A DNA stretch of 11,702 nt, taken from NCBI GenBank assembly GCA_029977305.1, contig JAPOLF010000025.1, positions 3,098 through 14,799 on the forward strand, given 5' to 3'. Below, one piece after another: positions 7,416 to 11,702 of the stretch; position 1 is the first letter of the stretch; every line of letters starts with the position of its first letter. Position numbers and translations under genes: made by a program. This stretch comes from a bacterium (GTDB taxonomy: Bacteria > Chloroflexota > Chloroflexia > Thermomicrobiales > UBA6265). The notes below the pieces were generated by a model. It made no database searches. It was not told where the DNA came from and saw nothing but the letters and a program-made list of their open reading frames with translations.

Positions 7416-8522
7416 TCACCGTGCCGACGAAGTCTCGATCGCCCGGCGCAGATCATTCAGCGGTGCGGCCAGTGCGGCGATTTCGTCATCGCTCGCCCCT
7501 TCCGCCCGAGCCGGCCGCACGATCTCCTGCGCGAGATCGGGCACCCACCCGCGCAACACCACCGCCGGCATCGTCGCCTCGACCGCGCACATCCCGCCCA
7601 CCGGCACGATCGCGCTCTCTCCCCGCTGCAACGACACCTCGACCCCGTGCCCGGTCACCCGAGCCACCCCACCGAGGCACGTCAGCACCTGCGGCGAAGC
7701 GATCGGACTCAACCCGAGCAGGTCACCCACGTGCACCGTCAGCCGCTCCAGCGCGAACACCTCGCAGGCCGCCAACAGATCCCGCTGCACGTCGAGCGAC
7801 GGCATCGGTAACCCCCACGTCGGCTCGGGCACGTACTCCGCCCGCATCGCCCGGATCCCCAGATCCAGATGCAGCTCGCGCGGCTTCCCATACCCGTCGA
7901 GCCGTCCCCAGTCCCACAGGCGATAGGTGGTGTTCGTCGGTTGTTGGATCTCGTAAATCATCACGCCGGCACCAAGAGCGTGGATCGTCCCAGCCGGCAG
8001 CAGCACCGTTTGCCCGGGCACCGCCGGGATCTCCCGCAGGAACCGCACCATTCCCGGATCGCCGCGCCGCACCCCCGCGACGAAATCCTCCGCGTCGAAC
8101 CCCGGCTCCAGACCAGCGTAGAGCGTCGCCCCCTCGGTCGCAGCAAGCACGTGCCACGCCTCGGTCTTTCCGGTCACATCCCCATGCTCCCGTGCCAGCA
8201 GGTCGTTCGGGTGCAACTGCACGGAAAGATCTTGGGATGCATCGATGAACTTGATCAGGAGCGGAAACACCGCCGCCCCACCGGTGACGGCAAGCCCCCG
8301 CTCACCCACGTACAGCGCCGGATTGCTCGCCGCCAGCGCCGCCAGCGTCATTCCCGCAAGCGGTCCCGACGCGACGCGCGACTCCCCGTGGGTGATGTGC
8401 ACCTCACCCAGCGGCTCCACGGAATCCGCCGGTGCCTCATATCCGAACGTCGCCAGCCGATCACCACCCCACGGCTTCATTTCCAGCCGTGGCGCAACCT
8501 TGAACGGCGCCAACTCACTCAT
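7416..8522 (-). CDS. manA: Mannose-6-phosphate isomerase, type I
   Basis: Cytoplasmic zinc enzyme (368 aa) interconverting fructose-6-phosphate and mannose-6-phosphate, the entry to GDP-mannose synthesis or the exit for mannose use. Family hallmarks are intact: SVQLHP (Q102, H104), GKTEAWHVL (E121), PAGTIHALGAG (H181) and TYRLWDWGR (R201). Q102, H104, E121 and H181 are the expected zinc ligands and R201 is the expected catalytic arginine. The C-terminal half has a second cupin-like barrel. ATG 8522 is preceded by GGAGG (complement of 8533-8537) at 10 bases. It starts 43 bases after the LamG gene and ends 81 bases before the P450 start, all on the - strand, so co-transcription is possible. Glucose-6-phosphate isomerase-type substrate use is unlikely given the motifs. 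In this neighbourhood it may supply or recover mannose for the glycan handled by the GT2 and GH26 proteins. Confidence 0.93.
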   Translation of the reverse strand: MSELAPFKVAPRLEMKPWGGDRLATFGYEAPADSVEPLGEVHITHGESRVASGPLAGMTLAALAASNPALYVGERGLAVTGGAAVFPLLIKFIDASQDLSVQLHPNDLLAREHGDVTGKTEAWHVLAATEGATLYAGLEPGFDAEDFVAGVRRGDPGMVRFLREIPAVPGQTVLLPAGTIHALGAGVMIYEIQQPTNTTYRLWDWGRLDGYGKPRELHLDLGIRAMRAEYVPEPTWGLPMPSLDVQRDLLAACEVFALERLTVHVGDLLGLSPIASPQVLTCLGGVARVTGHGVEVSLQRGESAIVPVGGMCAVEATMPAVVLRGWVPDLAQEIVRPARAEGASDDEIAALAAPLNDLRRAIETSSAR

Positions 8523-8565
8523 CGACCGCCGTCCTCCACGAAGGTGGTTCCCGCAGCGTCGCCCG

Positions 8566-9711
8566 TCACTCGACGGTCACGTACTCGCTCGCGATCCACC
8601 CCTTGCGCCCATCGATCTCCACCCGCGTGTATCCGTCCACCACGGTGTCGAACACCTTCACGGTCGTCCCTGACGGCACGATCGAGATGATCTCCGTGTC
8701 GGCCGAGGGGCCCGCCCGGAAGTTCACTTCCTCGATCGTGACCCCAGACCGCGAAGCCACCGCCGTCGCCGTCGGGACCGGAGCCGCCGTCGGTTCCTGT
8801 GTCGGGGCAGCGGTCGCCGCCGGCACGTCGATCGGTGCCTCCGTCGCTGCCGCAGCGGGGGTGGCCGTCGCCTCAGCGGCTGCCGCCGTCGGGGCCGCTG
8901 CATCCGGCGTCGCCGCAGATTCGCTCGGAGTGCTTGCCGCGGCGCCCATTGCCACCGCGTAGTGCTCCGCCACCCGCTCCGGTGACAGCGCCACGTCATA
9001 CACCGCGAGGTTGCTCACCGCACCCGTGAAGGCACTCGCCCCATCCGCTCGCGCTCCAACCCGGAACGGCTCGGTGATGTCCGGCAACTGCCGTGTCGCC
9101 GCACTCTCGTCCGACAACTCGCCATTCACGAACAGCCGCATCGTGGTGCCATCAAAACTCGCCACCACATGCGACGCCTCCGCCATCACCAGCGGCTCGG
9201 TGCTCGACATCAGGTCCGGCGCACCGTCCTGCCATCGCTCGAATCCCACCTTGCCGGTGTCCTTGTTCAAATAGATGACGTACCCCTGTCGCCGACCCTG
9301 ATCGTCCTTGCCTTCCTTCTGCACGATTCGCGGGTACGGATTCTCAAAGGCGCCGGGCTTCAGCCACAGTTCGATCGTGAACGGCTCCGCCCCCGCGAAA
9401 TCGAAGTGATCGCCGAAATCGACGAACGACTCCTGCTGCCCATCCAACTCCGCCGCGAGGTCCGGCCCGTTCGGGAACAATCCGGCCGCGCCCAACTTCA
9501 CGCCCTTGCCGTACGCCCCCTCGACGTCCCCGACTTCGGCCGTGGCGATCGTGTTCTCGGTGTCGTCGAACAACCAGTACCCGACAACCCCGTCTTCCGC
9601 CTTCACCATGTCGGCATAACCGGTCGGTTCCTGAGCGGTCACCCCCGCGGCGAGCACGGTCGCGCTCGACACCACGACGGCGAGCAGGGCGGCAAATCGT
9701 GAAACGCGCAT
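8566..9711 (-). CDS. Secreted LamG-like (concanavalin-fold) and SH3b domain protein
   Basis: Predicted exported protein (381 aa), not matched to any named gene. Signal peptide: MRVSR, a hydrophobic core and likely cleavage near VTA-QE (about 26/27). Residues about 38-253 form a LamG/laminin-G-like jelly roll: VGYWLFDD, FTIELWLKP, GYVIYLN, HVVASFDGTTMRLFVNG and a late VYDVALSPERV are typical. LamG domains usually bind carbohydrate or protein. An Ala/Thr/Pro-rich low-complexity linker follows (about 256-320), then a bacterial SH3 domain (322-381; VNFRAGPS, GWIASEYV), a module often binding peptidoglycan. This suggests a surface or envelope-attached binding protein without an evident enzyme domain. 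ATG 9711 is chosen because GGAGG (complement of 9718-9722) lies 6 bases upstream; ATG 9732 and farther starts would bury that motif and put the signal peptide inside the protein. Confidence 0.85.
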   Translation of the reverse strand: MRVSRFAALLAVVVSSATVLAAGVTAQEPTGYADMVKAEDGVVGYWLFDDTENTIATAEVGDVEGAYGKGVKLGAAGLFPNGPDLAAELDGQQESFVDFGDHFDFAGAEPFTIELWLKPGAFENPYPRIVQKEGKDDQGRRQGYVIYLNKDTGKVGFERWQDGAPDLMSSTEPLVMAEASHVVASFDGTTMRLFVNGELSDESAATRQLPDITEPFRVGARADGASAFTGAVSNLAVYDVALSPERVAEHYAVAMGAAASTPSESAATPDAAAPTAAAAEATATPAAAATEAPIDVPAATAAPTQEPTAAPVPTATAVASRSGVTIEEVNFRAGPSADTEIISIVPSGTTVKVFDTVVDGYTRVEIDGRKGWIASEYVTVE

Positions 9712-9750
9712 GCAGTGCCTCCGAAACCTCATGTATCGCTCGTCATCGCC

Positions 9751-9792
9751 CACGGCACGGACAGGAACTACCCCCCCGAACAGGATGCCGTG
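9751..9792 (-). other. Inverted repeat with large loop in the LamG leader
   Basis: CACGGCA at 9751-9757 and TGCCGTG at 9786-9792 are perfect inverted repeats around a 28-base loop that contains a run of seven C. It lies between the M24 stop and the LamG start. It could be a leader structure, an operator or a terminator for the upstream gene; no T-tract follows on the - strand. Confidence 0.3.
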
Positions 9793-9804
9793 TGACTGAC
9801 TGGC

Positions 9805-9810
9805 ATTGTA
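9805..9810 (-). promoter_or_regulatory. Possible -10 element (TACAAT) for the LamG gene
   Basis: On the - strand TACAAT appears 93 bases before ATG 9711, in the gap after the M24 gene. It is the same hexamer as the one ahead of GH26. The expected -35 position would fall in the M24 stop region and does not match consensus, so support is weak. Confidence 0.22.
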
Positions 9811-9824
9811 CGACGCCTCGCCGC

Positions 9825-11198
9825 CTAGGCGATGCGGCTGCACACCAACGTGTCATCCATCCAGAACGGCGGCAGATACGCGTTCCCGCACGACAGCGGC
9901 AACACCTCCGGCGCCAGCACGATCCCCAACTCCCGCTGCATGAACGCCCGCTGCTCCTCTGCCCGCTTCCACATCCACGGGTACTCCCGGGCGATCTGCC
10001 CACGCAGGGCCTCGTCCGCGATCATCACCGTGTCTTCGCAGTTGAGCGACATCCCCGCCGGCAACGGCGTCGGGATGATGTCGCACTGGATCATCATCCC
10101 GGAGACCAGCACATCCCGGCTGCCATCCCGGATCGGCGTGTTCGACCACTCGTCATAGGAGATCAGGTGTCCCGGATTCAGCGCCGGCCTGACCACCGTC
10201 CCCGTCGCCTCCAGCGTCCGGTGCACCGTGTCGAAGATGTCCCCACCCGCGACCCCGATCCCCAACGCCTCATACCACGCCGCCTGCGCCTCGTAGTACG
10301 GCCCCACGATGTCCGTCATGAACGAAGCGTCGACCTCCTGCTGCAGCATCCCCGCCCGGCAGCACAGGGACCCCCAGTACCCGATCCCGCAGCTGATCCC
10401 GTCCCCCTCGTGCAACACGCGGCCGGTCGCCGATCGCAATCCATTGATCGCGGTCCCGCGCGACGCCGACGCCACGATCGGGTGCATCGAGAACACCTCG
10501 CCCTCGAACCCCATCTGCCCCAATGCCTGTCGCTCCGACATCCCCGGCTCCGCCCCGCGCATCACCCGGAACACCGCCTGGCTCGCCCGATCCGCCGCCC
10601 ACGCGAACTGCGCCGCCTGTGCCGCCGAGATCACCAACCGCTGCCCCCGCGCCGGATCCATCAGCACCGCGGTCACATCCACCGGTGCCGTACCCGTCAC
10701 TTCCTCCAGGTCATCCACGATCCCCGCCGCGACGAACGCCGGCCGCTGCGGCCGCCCCGTCTCCGCTGGGATCCGGTACTTCCACCCGACAACCCCGACC
10801 CGATCTCCGGATTTCATCCCCGCCGCCCGCAGGATCGCGACCAGACTCGCCGCATCCGTGCGGGGCTGACCCATGAGGCCGAACGACTGCGCCAGCACCA
10901 CCTCGCTCTCGAGGCGCCGCTCCACGATGTGCCCCAGTCCCTCGATCCCGACGATCAGCACCCGGCGTCCCTGCGGCCCCAGCAGCAGCAATGCCTCCTC
11001 GAACCGCGGATCGAAGTTCGACAGGTGCAGCAAGTTGGCGTTGTGCTCGCGATCCCCATACACCGCGACCCAATCGACGCCAGCCGCCCCGTACAGCGCG
11101 TCCGCCCGCGCCGAATACTCCGCCTCCGGGATCGCTGGCGGATCAACCGGTGCGCCCGGCCCGAACGCCGGAAGCTCAACCCGCCGCAACGTCGTCAT
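9825..11198 (-). CDS. M24-fold protein (aminopeptidase P / creatinase-like) with a degraded metal site
   Basis: Protein of 457 aa with the pita-bread organisation of M24B proteins: an N-terminal creatinase-type domain (about 1-170) and a C-terminal M24 domain (about 190-440). Active M24 peptidases hold two metals with Asp, Asp, His, Glu, Glu. Here the segment that should carry both Asp reads GISCGIGYWGSLCCR (267-281) and has neither. The His of NPGHLIS survives (H344), the first Glu appears as Asp373 in IQCDIIP, and the last Glu survives in CEDTVMI (E388). A standard dinuclear prolidase activity is therefore doubtful. A metal-independent hydrolase such as creatinase, or another M24-derived activity, is possible; I cannot name the substrate. 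ATG 11198 has GGAGG 5 bases upstream; ATG 11210 overlaps that motif. It is divergent from the Gly-rich gene and begins the - strand series. No signal peptide is visible. Confidence 0.8.
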   Translation of the reverse strand: MTTLRRVELPAFGPGAPVDPPAIPEAEYSARADALYGAAGVDWVAVYGDREHNANLLHLSNFDPRFEEALLLLGPQGRRVLIVGIEGLGHIVERRLESEVVLAQSFGLMGQPRTDAASLVAILRAAGMKSGDRVGVVGWKYRIPAETGRPQRPAFVAAGIVDDLEEVTGTAPVDVTAVLMDPARGQRLVISAAQAAQFAWAADRASQAVFRVMRGAEPGMSERQALGQMGFEGEVFSMHPIVASASRGTAINGLRSATGRVLHEGDGISCGIGYWGSLCCRAGMLQQEVDASFMTDIVGPYYEAQAAWYEALGIGVAGGDIFDTVHRTLEATGTVVRPALNPGHLISYDEWSNTPIRDGSRDVLVSGMMIQCDIIPTPLPAGMSLNCEDTVMIADEALRGQIAREYPWMWKRAEEQRAFMQRELGIVLAPEVLPLSCGNAYLPPFWMDDTLVCSRIA

Positions 11199-11251
11199 TG
11201 CTACCTCCATAACCCAGTCAATTCGGGCGTCCTGGCCGCCCAGCGGAGCCC

Positions 11252-11273
11252 CATGCGGCCGGATTGTCGCATG
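11252..11273. promoter_or_regulatory. Inverted repeat CATGCG-N10-CGCATG between divergent genes
   Basis: CATGCG at 11252-11257 and CGCATG at 11268-11273 form a perfect dyad with a 10-base spacer. On the - strand the spacer ends in GACAAT (11268-11263), a passable -10 hexamer for the M24 gene, 65 bases before its start. The arrangement would suit an operator over a promoter, but no matching -35 is evident. Confidence 0.3.
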
Positions 11274-11275
11274 CG

Positions 11276-11304
11276 CCCCGCCACCTCACGCCGGTCAGGC
11301 GGGG
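11276..11304. promoter_or_regulatory. Inverted repeat CCCCGCC / GGCGGGG upstream of the Gly-rich gene promoter
   Basis: Perfect 7-base arms at 11276-11282 and 11298-11304 flank a 15-base spacer and end 6 bases before the -35 hexamer. It may be a regulator site or a chance GC-rich dyad. Confidence 0.3.
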
Positions 11305-11310
11305 GAGGGG

Positions 11311-11339
11311 GTGACAAACCGGAACGACCTTGCTATGAT
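11311..11339 (+). promoter_or_regulatory. Strong sigma-70-type promoter for the Gly-rich gene
   Basis: GTGACA (11311-11316; 5 of 6 to TTGACA), a 17-base spacer, then TATGAT (11334-11339; 5 of 6 to TATAAT). TGC immediately before the -10 gives an extended -10 (TGnTATGAT). The expected start of transcription is near 11346, which leaves a leader of about 70 bases. This is the best promoter match I found in the window. Confidence 0.72.
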
Positions 11340-11344
11340 CCAAA

Positions 11345-11399
11345 AGTCCGGGGTCATGTCCGGACTCGGTCTCCGGGAGGGAGTACCGAGGTTGCAACC
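11345..11399 (+). promoter_or_regulatory. Structured 5' leader with three consecutive inverted repeats
   Basis: Three dyads follow the promoter. First, AGTCCGG (11345-11351) pairs with CCGGACT (11360-11366) around an 8-base loop. Second, CTCGGT (11365-11370) pairs with ACCGAG (11385-11390), with CTCC/GGAG able to pair inside. Third, GGTTGCAACC (11390-11399) is a perfect 10-base palindrome. The first two share bases at 11365-11366 and the second and third share 11390, so they partly compete. A GGGAGGG ribosome-binding site follows at 11406-11412. This could be an mRNA-stabilising leader or a cis-regulatory RNA; it matches no riboswitch I know. Confidence 0.5.
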
Positions 11400-11416
11400 A
11401 GTTTCGGGAGGGTGTC

Positions 11417-11702
11417 ATGGATTTCTTGTTCTTCCAGGAGACCGCGTCTGCGGGTAACGGTGGTGGTGCTGCGGCGTCGGCCAACGGTGGTGCAGTTGCC
11501 GCTGGCGACGTTAACAGCGGCAGCAACTCCGGCAGCATGATCTCCGTCGGCCAGGGCGACGACAAGGGCGGCGACCACGGCACGCACGGCGACGTCTCCG
11601 TCGACGGTGGCGCCATCGCCAACACCACCAACCTCGGCATGTCCGCCGGTGGTGGCTCCGCGATCGCCGATGCCTCCGGTGGCGACTACAACGTGGCGTT
11701 CG
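11417..11702 (+). CDS. Gly/Ala/Asn/Ser-rich protein of unknown function (partial, runs off window)
   Basis: Open frame starting at ATG 11417 and still open at the window edge after 95 codons. GGAGG at 11407-11411 lies 5 bases upstream, and the strong promoter at 11311-11339 reads into it. The protein begins MDFLFFQETASAGNGGG and continues as low-complexity sequence rich in Gly, Ala, Ser, Asn and Asp, with loosely repeating pieces such as GDVNSGSNSG, GDVSVDGG and ASGGDYNVAF. There is no typical signal peptide: the short hydrophobic DFLFF stretch is followed at once by acidic and small residues. Third codon positions are mainly C/G, as in the neighbouring genes, which supports real coding. I do not recognise the family. 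The composition suggests a structural, surface or matrix protein, or a beta-repeat protein whose repeats lie beyond the window; this is inference. Confidence 0.72.
   Translation, partial: MDFLFFQETASAGNGGGAAASANGGAVAAGDVNSGSNSGSMISVGQGDDKGGDHGTHGDVSVDGGAIANTTNLGMSAGGGSAIADASGGDYNVAF

Noticed and set aside
6024..7811. 595-codon open frame antisense to the P450 and manA
   Set aside because: Arg/His/Pro-rich, no domain, crosses two well-supported genes and their gap. Shadow frame.
8536..8547. CCAC-GAAG-GTGG hairpin overlapping the manA ribosome-binding site
   Set aside because: Only a 4-bp stem; too weak and too likely by chance in this composition to call a regulatory element.
8800..8945. Tandem DNA repeat in the Ala/Thr/Pro linker of the LamG protein
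   Set aside because: Low-complexity GCC/GCG-rich codons give local similarity, but no regular repeat unit is present.
11321..11350. GGAAC as an ECF sigma -35 element
   Set aside because: No matching -10 (CGTC/CGTA-like) occurs 16-17 bases downstream, and a far better sigma-70-type pair overlaps it.
9699..11540. 613-codon open frame antisense to the M24 gene and into the Gly-rich gene
   Set aside because: Arg/Pro-rich composition with no motif; it overlaps two genes with ribosome-binding sites and is out of frame with the Gly-rich protein.
11218..11640. 140-codon - strand frame across the promoter and the Gly-rich gene
   Set aside because: It is the Pro/Ala/Leu reverse complement of a Gly/Ala-rich frame. 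The + strand has the promoter, ribosome-binding site and third-position bias.

Overview
The window is a GC-rich bacterial segment with strong third-position G/C bias and clear Shine-Dalgarno motifs. It carries no mobile element, CRISPR array, tRNA or rRNA that I can see. The mix of a cellulose-synthase-like glycosyltransferase, a BM3-type P450-reductase fusion and a LamG/SH3b surface protein with an Ala/Thr/Pro-rich linker fits Chloroflexota, perhaps a Thermomicrobia-like lineage. That taxonomic guess is inference only; a high-GC actinobacterium cannot be excluded.

Left block, + strand, 1-4073: a short leader with two hairpins, then a GT2 beta-glycan synthase-like membrane protein, a STAS anti-sigma-factor antagonist, a HATPase anti-sigma-factor/serine kinase overlapping the STAS stop, and a secreted GH26-like glycoside hydrolase. 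The first three genes are very tightly packed and look like one operon that pairs polysaccharide synthesis with a partner-switching module. GH26 follows after a short gap with a possible promoter of its own. The glycosyltransferase lacks a recognisable PilZ domain and carries a roughly 150-residue insertion between two of its catalytic motifs.

Middle and right block, - strand, 4089-11198, read right to left: an M24-fold (aminopeptidase P/creatinase-like) protein whose metal site is degraded, a secreted LamG-SH3b protein, a type I mannose-6-phosphate isomerase (manA), and a CYP102-type self-sufficient cytochrome P450. The two blocks converge with only 15 bases between their stop codons, and a small hairpin spans that gap. 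ManA (mannose metabolism) and GH26 (typically beta-mannan hydrolysis) together suggest that the glycan in question could contain mannose. This is an inference from proximity.

Right edge, + strand, 11199-11702: a divergent intergenic region rich in inverted repeats contains a near-consensus promoter. It is followed by a structured leader of about 70 bases and the start of a Gly/Ala/Asn/Ser-rich protein that runs off the window. This gene looks set up for high expression and is the least explained element here.

For five genes (the GT2 gene, P450, LamG protein, M24 protein and GH26) the longest open frame begins upstream of the start I chose. In the first four, a GGAG/GGAGG motif overlaps the upstream extension and sits 5-9 bases before the preferred ATG.
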